Positions 9,135-18,229 of a DNA stretch of 64,000 nucleotides are shown piece after piece. The stretch comes from an uncultured Deferribacteres bacterium (GTDB lineage Bacteria; Zhuqueibacterota; JdFR-76; DREG01), in NCBI GenBank assembly GCA_913009825.1, contig CAJVYQ010000003.1:1-64000 (forward strand), given 5' to 3'. Under the pieces are notes generated by a model. That model worked only from the letters and a program-made list of their open reading frames with translations. It was not told the DNA's origin and searched no databases. The position numbers were made by a program, and so were the translations under genes. Numbering within the stretch: the first letter of the stretch is position 1; each line of letters starts with the position of its first letter.

Positions 9135-9264
9135 TTTAAATTGAACCGTTCTTATGTCATTCCGTAGGAATCTTGTTGGTTCAGTACAAAGAGTTAACAA
9201 GATTTTTACAGAATGATAGAACTCTTTGGGTGGTTATTGCAAGCTAAGAATCGCTCAATTTAGG
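9135..9264. mobile_element. MITE, GAGCGATTC family, 5-bp target duplication
   Basis: 130-bp element. The right end CGCTCAATTTAGG is intact and the left end TTTAAATTGAACCG is decayed. It is flanked by TGAAA (9130-9134 and 9265-9269). The interior ATGTCATTCCGTAGGAATCT is shared with the copy at 54078. Together with the MITE at 8874 it fills the non-coding stretch 8827-9349. Confidence 0.8.
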
Positions 9265-9349
9265 TGAAATTTAAAATTCATACGCACCTGAATTCACAAA
9301 GGAATGCATATAGGAACAAAACTTTCAGGCTGCTGTTAGAACAGATCGG

Positions 9350-10561
9350 CTATTTTCGTCTCTGGAACCATAGTTCTCCGCCGGAGACATAAACACTCAG
9401 GGCAAAGATCGATTCTGTAAACGAATTTGTGGGGAGACTACCTCGTTTGCTGTACTCCAGCGCAATATCGATGGCACCGCTCCCCGAAGCGAAAGGAAGA
9501 CCAATGCCGGTCGACAGTGTATATGAAGTCAGATTATTGTCGGTAAAATCGGAGAAATAAGGTTGTTGCCAACTGAAGCCGAGTCGATAGCGCAAAATTT
9601 TCCAATAGGATATCCCCATTTTATACGGCGTGGAATATTCCAGACCAACAGAGAATTTTTTCATTTGTCTGAATTCCCTCTGCGTATTTTCTTCCCCGGT
9701 TGAGTAAGTACGCCAATCCTGCGTGATGTAATCCATGGCAATAAGTAATCTTCGTTTTATATAAACGGAAGTTCCCGCGCCCCAGAGAGAAGGAGATTTT
9801 TCTTCTATATTCTCGTTCGAAAAAAGATTTGGTTCATAATAACGGGTGTCCAGTTTTTTATGCAGGTTATATTTAGTTTGATAAATACCGCCGATATTCC
9901 AGCCGCTGACCGGCGTAACAATAAAGCCGGTGCTGACATCGAGCCCGGAATATTTCAAATTAATTTGATCATGTGTATTCTGAAAATTGGAATTTTGAAA
10001 ATCAATAAACCGGCTTTCCTCTATTCTGCCAAAAATATAATTGATGCCTGCTCCGACATGGAACCGGGAACCAATCCTTAATCCTGTGGATAAAAACATT
10101 TTGTTCAACCCGCCCTTTCGCCGTAAAAGAGTGGAATAATCATAAGAATCGATTGTTTGCAATGTTTCAAATTCATAATTAACCTGAGATAGCGGCTGTA
10201 AACCAAGATTCATACCCATGCGCGAATGAATGGGAAAAGCGGCAATGAACCCGTTGAAGTTTGCCGATCCGGTTTTATATTGCTGCGTTCCGTCATCGAT
10301 TGTAAAATTGTTATACAAAAATTGAGAAGATATCCGCACATGATCCTGAACGGAGAGAGAAGCCGGATTCAACCAGTTCAGATTAGATGAATTGGCAACG
10401 GAAATAGTTGCTCCGCCCATACCTGTAGCACGACCGCCCTGGTAAAACAATAACGGTCCCCGGGCGCGCATGGAATAGATCGATCCGTCTGCAATTACTT
10501 TCTGAAACGGAAAAATAAGGAATACTAAAAATAAGAAAACCATTTTCTTTCTATAAAACAT
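9350..10561 (-). CDS. Outer-membrane beta-barrel protein (PorV/FadL-like)
   Basis: Predicted outer-membrane barrel of 403 residues. An N-terminal signal peptide (MFYRKKMVFLFLVFLIFPFQ, then a cleavable region near ADG) is followed by RATGMGGATISVANSSN and WLNPASLS, a pattern of the OMPP1/FadL and PorV superfamily. The rest is rich in alternating aromatic/glycine strands, and the C-terminus is short and polar. The start is ATG at 10561 behind GGAGG four bases away; an upstream frame reaching 10609 runs into a repeat and is discarded. It pairs with the lipoprotein gene upstream. The cargo is unknown. Confidence 0.75.
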   Translation of the reverse strand: MFYRKKMVFLFLVFLIFPFQKVIADGSIYSMRARGPLLFYQGGRATGMGGATISVANSSNLNWLNPASLSVQDHVRISSQFLYNNFTIDDGTQQYKTGSANFNGFIAAFPIHSRMGMNLGLQPLSQVNYEFETLQTIDSYDYSTLLRRKGGLNKMFLSTGLRIGSRFHVGAGINYIFGRIEESRFIDFQNSNFQNTHDQINLKYSGLDVSTGFIVTPVSGWNIGGIYQTKYNLHKKLDTRYYEPNLFSNENIEEKSPSLWGAGTSVYIKRRLLIAMDYITQDWRTYSTGEENTQREFRQMKKFSVGLEYSTPYKMGISYWKILRYRLGFSWQQPYFSDFTDNNLTSYTLSTGIGLPFASGSGAIDIALEYSKRGSLPTNSFTESIFALSVYVSGGELWFQRRK

Positions 10562-10586
10562 TCTGCCTCCAAATTGAAAAATAGTA

Positions 10587-10690
10587 GTAACTATACAGGT
10601 ATTCTCCATGAATTAGCTATAATCACGCTTCGATTAAGTTTATCCTGGGTTTATCGAAGGGCTCAGTATTGCCTCTCCGTCCGGCCTTAC
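10587..10690. mobile_element. Partial MITE, GTAACTATTCAGGT family
   Basis: Left end GTAACTATACAGGT and the family interior (CTCCATGAATTAGC, TAATCACGCTTCGA) are present, but no matching right end is found, so this copy appears truncated. It lies immediately upstream of the outer-membrane protein gene and separates it from the lipoprotein gene. Confidence 0.6.
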
Positions 10691-10743
10691 CGAATTAGAA
10701 AGTTTCTGTGCAACAAAAATAACAGCACATTCGGAGAGTCACA

Positions 10744-11901
10744 TTAATTCTTAATTGGAACCGTGTAAAAAACTTCCAGCTTGGGTCGTTTCATGGAATC
10801 CGGATCGGCGCTTGTATAAAATACGGTTCGGTAAAGGCTTTTTCCCGGACGGAGCGCTGATAAACGAAATCCATCGTTCTCCGTCTCCCGGTTAACCCAT
10901 TTCTGTATTTTATCGGTGACATTAATCATTATTTTTGAACCACCCCAATATAGGGAAGTATCGAAACCGGCGGAATCAGCTAATTCCGGGGAATTTTCCC
11001 AATTGAGCGTGGTTGCGTTAAATTTTACCATTTCAAAAGCCCGGCTGGCCGCATGGATCATTTGAGTTGTATCAACTTGCAATTCCAGGAAAGCCCGGTT
11101 GATAGTGGCATATTTTGGCATGGAAGATATTTCCAACTGGAAAAAACTGCTGTAACCGATACCACTGCCGACGACCAACCGGTCCGGAGGGAGTTGATAT
11201 TCAGTCTGAATAACCGACAACGCTTCCGAAGCATCTATCTTGAGGCTGTCCGTCACGCCTTTTCTTTCATACACTACTTTCAGTCGGGGGAGATTGGTTG
11301 TTTCATCGGAATAATAAACCGTAAGATGATCTGCCGAATTCCCTAATAAAATAATGCCGTTGTTTGCAGCAGGGTTGTCGATCCAGTTCTGCACTAAATC
11401 GATGGTCAGGGACAGCGTATCCAGTTTATTCACGGCAGCAGGAATTTGCCCGGTTGTCAGCGGTAAGGCTTCATAATTATTTAAAACATCGGGGGGATCG
11501 ATGGTTTCTTCATCCCAACTCATCGTTACTTTATGGATGGAAACGTCAAAAGGATTGGCCCCGGCATCTTTCAATTTATACCAGGGGGTTAAAAACAGGT
11601 AAACTTTTTTAACGGTGGCAGAATCAATTTTTTCGGCAATTTCGCCAAATTTGAGCAAGATAGCGCTTTCATCGCCTCTGTATTTTCCCAGAAGAAGCTC
11701 ATTGCTGGTCCTAACGTCCACATCGGGATAAAGAACCGTCGCTTCTTTTACAGTTCCGGTATTCACCAAATGCTGAACATTGAGCAACGAACTCTTGGAA
11801 AATTCTTTTAAACCGAATGGATTTTTATCCGATGAACACGAAACCAGTACAAGCAGGAGAATAAACATTCCTGACAGATAATATCTCTTTTTTTCTATCA
11901 T
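10744..11901 (-). CDS. Lipoprotein with tandem DNRLRE-like domains
   Basis: Surface or periplasmic lipoprotein of 385 residues. The signal peptide ends in VLVSCSS, a good lipobox with the cysteine near residue 22. The body contains two similar halves with the patterns VYLFLTPW, TLSLTIDLVQNWIDN and FLELQVD, MINVTDKIQKWVN, each ending PRLKVVYE or PKLEVFYT. This matches my knowledge of DNRLRE (disaggregatase-related repeat) domains, which are beta-sandwiches on cell-surface proteins. ATG at 11901 has AAGGA four bases upstream; a GTG at 11913 is less likely. A partnership with the neighbouring barrel protein is inferred from adjacency only. Confidence 0.65.
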   Translation of the reverse strand: MIEKKRYYLSGMFILLLVLVSCSSDKNPFGLKEFSKSSLLNVQHLVNTGTVKEATVLYPDVDVRTSNELLLGKYRGDESAILLKFGEIAEKIDSATVKKVYLFLTPWYKLKDAGANPFDVSIHKVTMSWDEETIDPPDVLNNYEALPLTTGQIPAAVNKLDTLSLTIDLVQNWIDNPAANNGIILLGNSADHLTVYYSDETTNLPRLKVVYERKGVTDSLKIDASEALSVIQTEYQLPPDRLVVGSGIGYSSFFQLEISSMPKYATINRAFLELQVDTTQMIHAASRAFEMVKFNATTLNWENSPELADSAGFDTSLYWGGSKIMINVTDKIQKWVNRETENDGFRLSALRPGKSLYRTVFYTSADPDSMKRPKLEVFYTVPIKN

Positions 11902-12082
11902 AGGTTCCTTCACGATCTGGGGTTAAGTTCGTTTGCTTCCACTCGACTTAAATTTTACCTGTGCCTTACCGAAAAGTTCCTTCTTTCAAGACTTTAGAGA
12001 AGAGACGAGAAAATCGGAGCCAAATGACTTTTTTAACAATTCAGAAGGTTATCTTGAATTCGTAAAAGCAGGTTCAGAATTT

Positions 12083-13351
12083 TCATTGCTCCTGCCGGGA
12101 AAAAACGAGCTTCCCTCTTTTTATCACTTTTTCCGCCAAATTCACGCCGTAATAATATGGAATTTGCCGATAATCTTCGGCATTCCAGACGACCAGATCC
12201 GCCCGATAACCGAGGGCGATATTTCCCAATTCATTCTCCCGCGCAATTGCTGCTGCCGCATGAACGGTCGTCGCCTGCAATGCCTCCGCCGGCGTCATTT
12301 TCATAAACAGACAGGCCAGCGACATCATCAGCGGTTGAGACTGGGTCATGCTGCTGCCCGGATTGAAATCGGTGGCCAAACATACTCTGGCGCCGGTATC
12401 GATCAATTTACGTCCCGGCGGATACTGATGAGAACCCAGGAAAAACACGGCGCCCGGAAGCAGACACGCCACTGTGTTTGAAGCCGCTATTTTCCGGATC
12501 CCCCCATCGTCTAATTTTTCCAGATGATCCGCCGAGACAGCGCCAAGTTCAACCGCCATCTGTGTGGCGCCGGTCAGGTGTAATTGATCGGCGTGAACTC
12601 TACTTTTCAAACCGTAGTTTTGAGCGATGGTTAAAATCCGGCGGGATTCCTCCACGGAATAAACGCCCTGTTCACAGAAAACATCACAAAATTCCGCCAG
12701 ATTGTTTTTGGCTACAAACGGAATTATTTTGTTCTGCAGGAGATGGATATACTCTTCACGGTTCCGGCGATATTCATCAGGAATTTCATGGGCGCCGAGA
12801 AAGGTGGCATGCATCTCCAACGGCTGAATTTCATTGAGTTCTTTGATGATCTCCAGGGATTTCACTTCATCTTCAAAAGAAAGGCCGTACCCGCTTTTTG
12901 CCTCTATTGTTGTAGTGCCCAGCTCCAGGAAACGCCGCAGCCGGGGCAGAATTTTCGTCTTCAATTCTCTCTTTCCCGCCTGCCTGACGGCACGTACGCT
13001 GTTGCGGATTCCTCCGCCTGCGGCAGCGATCTCCTCGTAAGATTTACCCTTAATACGCATCTCAAACTCCACCTCGCGGGTGAGAAAAAAAACCGGGTGA
13101 GTATGGGGATCGATCAGTCCGGGTGTAACCGTTTTTCCGGTAGCATCAATGGTTTCTGTCTGTTTATCCACCGCTACTTCAGACAGCACTTCCTCTTTTG
13201 TCCCGAAGGCAGCAATTTTTTGCTCTTTTACGGCAAGCCAGGCATCCGGAATCAGATACAATTCATATTCCTGGCGCGCGGCGTTTATATTCTGTGGAAC
13301 AAAATGAACCAGCTGCCGTGCGTTGCGGATCAGTAAATCTGCATGTTGCAT
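12083..13351 (-). CDS. hutI: Imidazolonepropionase
   Basis: Amidohydrolase that opens 4-imidazolone-5-propanoate to N-formimino-glutamate, step three of histidine degradation. The 422-residue protein shows the metal motif DPHTHPVF, the signature GGGIRNSVRAVR, EAKSGYGLSFEDEVK, FLGAHEIP, HADQL and CLATDFNPGSS, all characteristic of HutI. hutH and hutU are not in the window, so it stands apart from a normal hut operon and sits last in a cluster with YgeW, YgeY, a PLP enzyme and agmatinase. The 169 bp downstream (11914-12082) contain no feature I can identify. Confidence 0.93.
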   Translation of the reverse strand: MQHADLLIRNARQLVHFVPQNINAARQEYELYLIPDAWLAVKEQKIAAFGTKEEVLSEVAVDKQTETIDATGKTVTPGLIDPHTHPVFFLTREVEFEMRIKGKSYEEIAAAGGGIRNSVRAVRQAGKRELKTKILPRLRRFLELGTTTIEAKSGYGLSFEDEVKSLEIIKELNEIQPLEMHATFLGAHEIPDEYRRNREEYIHLLQNKIIPFVAKNNLAEFCDVFCEQGVYSVEESRRILTIAQNYGLKSRVHADQLHLTGATQMAVELGAVSADHLEKLDDGGIRKIAASNTVACLLPGAVFFLGSHQYPPGRKLIDTGARVCLATDFNPGSSMTQSQPLMMSLACLFMKMTPAEALQATTVHAAAAIARENELGNIALGYRADLVVWNAEDYRQIPYYYGVNLAEKVIKRGKLVFSRQEQ

Positions 13352-13442
13352 GGTTCACCTAAAATTTTACAAATCGATTGATAAACAGGGAGATAATCTA
13401 AGAAAAAAAGAAACGGGAAGCAAGATAAAATAGAGTGAGAGA

Positions 13443-13701
13443 GTAACACCTCACTTATTGGTGTGAATATTTGTTTATGTTATTATATCTATTCAACCAT
13501 AATAGTAAACAGAACACGGATGACACGGATCACACTGATTTTCACAGATTTTATCCGTGTGTATCTGTGTCATCCGCGTAATCCGTGTGCTATTTGGGGT
13601 TACAGAACATTAGATGAGCAGCATCAAAACCTGATGTAAACAGAACATGAATCTTTTGGTACTGATTGCATTTTATTATCAACCCGTAAGTGAGGTATTA
13701 C
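13443..13701. mobile_element. 259-bp MITE with 15-bp ends and exact 8-bp duplication
   Basis: Left end GTAACACCTCACTTA and right end TAAGTGAGGTATTAC (14 of 15 complementary) are flanked by the exact duplication GTGAGAGA (13435-13442 and 13702-13709). The interior contains a long imperfect palindrome built from CACGGATGACACGGAT and ATCCGTGT units. The GTAA ends and 8-bp duplication are IS66-like. It has no coding capacity. The rest of 13352-13902 shows nothing else identifiable. Confidence 0.9.
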
Positions 13702-13902
13702 GTGAGAGAAAGTCCTTTCTATTCCGGCCCGGTTTGGGAAACAGGTTTGTGAGTTACAAGTTTAAAGTGAGCTAAAGTGATTAAAGTTAGGAATAATATA
13801 ACATTTCTGTTTTTAAAAATTGCGGCTATTACGCATTAATTTACTATAAATTCCGCAAATTCATCCAAACCGTCCCGTAATCCGCATCTTGTTCCATCTT
13901 CG

Positions 13903-14877
13903 TCACATCACCAGCGCCATGATGGCTTTGGCGGTATGTAACCGGTTTTCCGCCTCCCGGTAAACAACCGAATGGGGACCGTCGATGACAGCATCGGTAA
14001 CCTCGTGGCCGCGGTCGGCGGGAAGACAGTGCATGTAGATCGCTTCTTTTTTGGCCACCTTCATCCGGTCTTCGTTGCAAATCCAGTGTTTATATTTTTG
14101 GGCGATTGCCAGCGCTTCGTCCGGGTTCTGAAACAGTGATTCGATCCCCCAGCTTTTGGGATAAACGATATCCGCATCTGCGAAGGCGGCATCCATGGAA
14201 TCGGTGATGTTAAACTTAACGCCGGCTTTGCGAGCGTTTTCCTGTGCCAGGCGCAGCGGTTCTTCCATAAGAGTGTATTCCGGCGGATGCGCCAGCGTAA
14301 CATCCAGGCCGAAACGCGTCATCAGCATAATTAATCCCTGCGGTACGGACATGGGTTTGGCATAAGAGGGTGCGTACGCCCAGGAAACGGCTATTTTCCG
14401 GCCGCGCAAATCGGCGCCGAATTTTTCCCGGATGGTCATCAGATCCGCCAGGGTCTGACAGGGATGATCCACATCGCACTGCATGTTGATCACCGGCTTA
14501 TCCGCCCATGCCGATATTTCCCGCATATAGCGGTTGCCTTCCCCGGGGACCAGATCATGACGGATAGCGATACCATGTCCGTACGAAGATAGAATAATCC
14601 CGGTATCTTTCGGACTTTCACCGTGGGCAATCTGTGAAGTTGATGAATCGATAAAATGGGCATGGCCGCCCAGTTGGGTTATCCCGGCTTCAAAGGAGTT
14701 GCGCGTGCGGGTGGATTTGTCGAAAAAAAGCAGGAAAATGGTTTTATCCGGCAGCAACCGGGTTGGGATTCCCATTTTGAATTTGTATTTTAAATCGGCA
14801 GCCGTTTTCAACGCATACTCGATCTCTTCGTCGCGCCAATCCTGCGTAGAGATGTAATTTTTTCCTTTCAGGTTCAT
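13903..14877 (-). CDS. ygeW: Knotted carbamoyltransferase, YgeW-like
   Basis: Transcarbamoylase of the aspartate/ornithine carbamoyltransferase superfamily. The 324-residue protein has the carbamoyl-phosphate loop DKSTRTRNSFE (S55-T56-R57-T58-R59), DVDHPCQTLADL, and near the C-terminus HCLPADRGHEVTDAVIDG with EAENRLHTAKAI. The FDKSTRTRN variant and its neighbour YgeY point to YgeW, a family whose amino acceptor is not established, rather than ArgF. In E. coli ygeW lies beside ygeX and ygeY. Here the ygeX position is taken by a different PLP enzyme. Ornithine carbamoyltransferase is the alternative annotation. Confidence 0.82.
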   Translation of the reverse strand: MNLKGKNYISTQDWRDEEIEYALKTAADLKYKFKMGIPTRLLPDKTIFLLFFDKSTRTRNSFEAGITQLGGHAHFIDSSTSQIAHGESPKDTGIILSSYGHGIAIRHDLVPGEGNRYMREISAWADKPVINMQCDVDHPCQTLADLMTIREKFGADLRGRKIAVSWAYAPSYAKPMSVPQGLIMLMTRFGLDVTLAHPPEYTLMEEPLRLAQENARKAGVKFNITDSMDAAFADADIVYPKSWGIESLFQNPDEALAIAQKYKHWICNEDRMKVAKKEAIYMHCLPADRGHEVTDAVIDGPHSVVYREAENRLHTAKAIMALVM

Positions 14878-15045
14878 AGCAATAAAATCCTCATTTGTTT
14901 TGAGTAAGCGCTTTGTGGTATAAGATTCCTAACCCGCTGAATCAGGAATTCAAAATAAAAAAAGCTGACAAGTTATAAAAAAACAGGAAATCAATTCATG
15001 ACATGAATGATTATCATTCACCATATAAATAGATTTCAGGCTAAA

Positions 15046-15220
15046 TAGAGTCTGTCCAAAAACTCTGAAAAACAGTAAAAAACGTCATTCCTGCCGTGCC
15101 CGAGGCAGGCGGGCGCAAGCAGCCTGCCCGCCGCAGGCAGGGAATCCAATAAAATTATAAACTTATAGATTCCCGCTTTCGCGGGAATAACAGAAAAGTG
15201 GGGTTTTCGGACCGACACTA
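15046..15220. mobile_element. TA-flanked MITE, GTCTGTCC family
   Basis: Ends TAGAGTCTGTCCAAAAACTC and (reverse complement of the right end) TAGTGTCGGTCCGAAAACCC form a 20-bp inverted repeat bounded by TA, as in IS630/Tc1-type insertions. The interior has GCCTGCCTCGGGCAC-type palindromes. Related copies start at 29374, 36690 and 51878. With the palindrome at 15278-15342 it accounts for most of the non-coding stretch 14878-15335. Confidence 0.75.
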
Positions 15221-15277
15221 AATAGATTTCAAACAACAGATATTCATTTTCCTCAAAACTATTCAATCGTTAATTTT

Positions 15278-15342
15278 TGACAGGATAAATGGGATCAACC
15301 GGATTATATTTATCCTGTTCATCTTGTAATTCCTGTCAAATA
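15278..15342. repeat. Dispersed palindrome TTGACAGGATAAAT
   Basis: The arms TTGACAGGATAAAT and ATTTATCCTGTT/CCTGTCAA form an imperfect hairpin. The right arm overlaps the end of ygeY and supplies its TGA stop codon. No mobility signature is seen. Confidence 0.6.
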
Positions 15343-16541
15343 ATACCCTGAACAATTCTATAAAAATTAAAATTCCGCACAAACTCCGCATAAAAGGCCA
15401 GCGCTGCAGCCAAATGATCCAGAGGAATACGCTCATCCGGAGCATGGGCGTACCTTTCTTCTCCGGGACCGAATCCGATAGTGGGAATCTGAAACATGCC
15501 CATGGTGGCGACACCGTTGGTGGAGAACACCCATTTATCCACTGCCGGTGCCCGGGTAAATAAATTCCGGTAACTCCGCACTGCCATTTTTACAAGCGGA
15601 TGATCTTCCGTAAGCGCCCAGGTTGGGAAATAGGATTTCATGGCAAAACGGGTACCTTTGTAGCTGGGGACTTCATATTCCGGCACCCGGATTTCCGCAT
15701 CGCCAAAAGAAGGTAGATTTCTTATTTCATCCATACCGGTTTCTATGGTTTCTCCTTCTGTCAGGCGGCGATCCAGATGGATAGTACAGGAATCGGCGAC
15801 AGCGCAAAGCGAGGGTGAACCGGAACGAATGTCGGAGATGGTTACGCTGCCTTTGCCCAAAAATGAGTTAGAGGTCAAATTTTCATGCAGGCTTTCAATT
15901 TCCCGGATGATGGGCGCCATCCTGTAGATGGCATTCACGCCCCGTTCCGGTGCGGAACCGTGACTGGAGATTCCGGAGGTTTTCACTTTCATTTCCAGCC
16001 GGCCTCTGTGGCCGCGATTGATAACCAAATTTGTCGGCTCCGTAAGGAGAACGGCATCGGGCTTTAAACCGTCTTTGTCGATGATATATTTCCACGGCAG
16101 TCCTTCACAATCCTCTTCCATGATGGAAGCTACCACCCAAAGCGTCACATCATCGGGGAATCCGGTTTCCAACAGCAGTTTGCCTGAGTAAACCGCAGCA
16201 GCCAATCCCCCTTTCTGATCGCAGGCGCCGCGACCGTACATCATGCCGTCTTTCAACTGGACACCATACGGGTCTACAGTCCAATTTTCCGCGTTGCCTA
16301 CCTCTACCGTATCACAATGGCCGTCGATTGCCAGAATGCGGGAACCGCTGCCAATGCGGCCCAGCAGATTGCCAAATTCATCGATAATAATTTCTTCATA
16401 ACCGATTCTCTTCATCTCTGCTTTGATCCGCTGAACAACCCGCTCTTCCTGCCCGCAAACCGATGGGATGGTTACAATATCCCGCAAAAATCCGATCAAA
16501 TCACTTTCCATCGATTTGGCGATTTTTTGAATTTCACTCAT
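15336..16541 (-). CDS. ygeY: M20-family hydrolase, YgeY-like
   Basis: Metal-dependent amidohydrolase/peptidase of the M20 (DapE/ArgE) group, about 401 residues. Metal and catalytic motifs are visible: DGHCDTV, YGRGACDQKGG, ASIMEEDCEG (catalytic and metal glutamates), and EERYAHAPDERIP near the C-terminus. The spacing and wording match the YgeY group annotated as selenium-metabolism-linked, whose substrate is unknown. No other selenium gene is seen here. The start is ATG at 16541 (AAGGA seven bases upstream); an ATG three bases earlier is possible. The stop codon lies inside a palindromic repeat. Confidence 0.82.
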   Translation of the reverse strand: MSEIQKIAKSMESDLIGFLRDIVTIPSVCGQEERVVQRIKAEMKRIGYEEIIIDEFGNLLGRIGSGSRILAIDGHCDTVEVGNAENWTVDPYGVQLKDGMMYGRGACDQKGGLAAAVYSGKLLLETGFPDDVTLWVVASIMEEDCEGLPWKYIIDKDGLKPDAVLLTEPTNLVINRGHRGRLEMKVKTSGISSHGSAPERGVNAIYRMAPIIREIESLHENLTSNSFLGKGSVTISDIRSGSPSLCAVADSCTIHLDRRLTEGETIETGMDEIRNLPSFGDAEIRVPEYEVPSYKGTRFAMKSYFPTWALTEDHPLVKMAVRSYRNLFTRAPAVDKWVFSTNGVATMGMFQIPTIGFGPGEERYAHAPDERIPLDHLAAALAFYAEFVRNFNFYRIVQGII

Positions 16542-16565
16542 CATGCATTCCTTTTCATTTTTATT

Positions 16566-16665
16566 AGCGGGCAGGAGTACAACTCCTGCCAGGCGAGAAC
16601 ATTCCTTTTCTGTTGTTACGGGTACCGGGCAGGAGTGCAACTCCTGCCCGAGCCCGCAGGAAATT
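16566..16665. repeat. Two GGCAGGAGT palindromes between PLP enzyme and ygeY
   Basis: GGCAGGAGTACAACTCCTGCC (arms at 16570-16578 and 16582-16590) and a near copy at 16627-16649 each form a strong hairpin with a three-base loop. A related single hairpin occurs near 47099. They may act as RNA stabilisers or partial terminators inside the operon. Confidence 0.6.
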
Positions 16666-16669
16666 CAAA

Positions 16670-18145
16670 TCACCTTAAACTTTCTTCCAAACCGGTTTTC
16701 TCATTGAATTCCGCGATCAGAGTATCAATTTCAGACACCTGATTTTGAACCCGCAGCCAGTAACCGGGATAATCATACCATTGGTCGTTCAATTCTGCCA
16801 CCTCCCGGGATTGTTGTTCCACCCAGGTGAAATATTTCAGATTGTGAATCCGGCGTCTATCGCGATAAGAAAGTTCCTGTAAATGATCCGTGGTAATGCC
16901 CGGCAGATATCGATGATAATCTTTCACGGCATCTTCTTTCTGATATGTCCCATATCTCTCGTGCAATTCCCGCAGCCGGCTGCCGTACAATTCCATGGAA
17001 TCGGTAAAAACGGTAAAAACAGTGTCCCTTTCGGTTAATTCGTAGTATTTGGCAAATTTAATAGAGGCAATCAGATTGGCGATACTGGAAATACCCAACA
17101 AAGGCAGATTTTCGATCTCCTTATCACCCAATCCAACCCGGGCCAAATAGTCCTGTCCGGCCGGTTCATTGAACAGCCTGACCAAATTCATGCATGCATT
17201 GTCATCCACGGCGATTACCATGTCCGTATTGCGAACATTATGGATCCAGGGAACGTGCTTGTCGCCAATCCCTTCAATACGGTGGCCGCCGTAACCGTTC
17301 AAAAGTAATGTGGGGCACTGCAGGGCTTCCGCCGCCGCAATTTTGCTTGACGGATATTTCTGTTTCAGATAGTCACCGCAGGCCAGCGTACCGCCGGAGC
17401 CGGTAGTTAACACAACGCCGGCAAAAGATTCATTGCCGGTCAATAGTTCCTGCAGCACTTCCTCCATGGCCTGGCCGGTGACGGTGTAATGCCACAGGTA
17501 GTTGCCAAATTCTTCAAATTGATTAAAAATCACAATATCGTCGCGCGTGTTGCGCAATTCCCGGCATTTATCATAAATTTCTTTCACGTTGGATTCACAT
17601 CCCGGTGTGGCGATCACTTCTCCGGCAACGGCTTTCAGCCATTCGAACCGTTCTTTGCTCATTTCCTCCGGCAGAATGGCGATGGATTCACAGGCCAGAA
17701 GTGTGGCATTATAGGCGCCGCCGCGGCAAAAATTGCCGGTGGAGGGCCAGACCGCCTTCTGCGAAGTAGGATCGAATTGCCCGGTGATGAGACGCGGTAC
17801 CAGACAACCAAAAGTAGCGCCGACTTTGTGAGCGCCGGTAGGAAACCATTTGCCCACCAGAGCAAATATGCGCGCCGGCACACCGGTCAGTTGTTGCGGG
17901 ATTTCCATCACATTTACATCACCAAATAAGCCGCCCTGTGCCCGAGGTTCATTCTTCCAGGTGATGCGAAACAGATTGAGCGGATCCACATTCCACAAGC
18001 CAACCTGCGCAATCCTTTTTTTGATTTTTCCCGGAATTTTTTCCGGATGCACCTGTTGCTTAAATGTGGGAATAATAATTCCCCTTTCGCGGGCCCTCTG
18101 CAGCGTGCGAAACAACTGTTCTTCATTCATTTCCAAATTGATCAT
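16670..18145 (-). CDS. Fold-type II PLP-dependent enzyme of unknown substrate
   Basis: PLP enzyme of 491 residues in the tryptophan-synthase-beta/cysteine-synthase superfamily. The PLP lysine is K107 in FPTGAHKVGATFGC. A glycine-rich phosphate loop, TTGSGGTLACGD, follows in the middle. Extra N-terminal (about 60 residues) and C-terminal (about 100 residues) extensions distinguish it from cysteine synthase. It is not a recognisable diaminopropionate ammonia-lyase (YgeX), which has a KDESKRFG motif that is absent here. Its place between agmatinase and YgeY/YgeW suggests a lyase or beta-replacement step on an amino acid whose carbamoyl or acyl derivative the neighbours handle; that is inference. 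The ribosome site is AGGA. Confidence 0.72.
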   Translation of the reverse strand: MINLEMNEEQLFRTLQRARERGIIIPTFKQQVHPEKIPGKIKKRIAQVGLWNVDPLNLFRITWKNEPRAQGGLFGDVNVMEIPQQLTGVPARIFALVGKWFPTGAHKVGATFGCLVPRLITGQFDPTSQKAVWPSTGNFCRGGAYNATLLACESIAILPEEMSKERFEWLKAVAGEVIATPGCESNVKEIYDKCRELRNTRDDIVIFNQFEEFGNYLWHYTVTGQAMEEVLQELLTGNESFAGVVLTTGSGGTLACGDYLKQKYPSSKIAAAEALQCPTLLLNGYGGHRIEGIGDKHVPWIHNVRNTDMVIAVDDNACMNLVRLFNEPAGQDYLARVGLGDKEIENLPLLGISSIANLIASIKFAKYYELTERDTVFTVFTDSMELYGSRLRELHERYGTYQKEDAVKDYHRYLPGITTDHLQELSYRDRRRIHNLKYFTWVEQQSREVAELNDQWYDYPGYWLRVQNQVSEIDTLIAEFNEKTGLEESLR

Positions 18146-18229
18146 TTAGAGTTCCTATTAAATTGAAATTCCCTGAACACGGATTTATGTACAAAAAATA
18201 GTTTCCCGTTTTTTAATTGATGAATTGAC

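Noticed and set aside
16670-18145. Diaminopropionate ammonia-lyase (YgeX)
   Set aside because: The protein is about 90 residues longer and lacks the KDESKRFGLNAFK lysine motif of YgeX.
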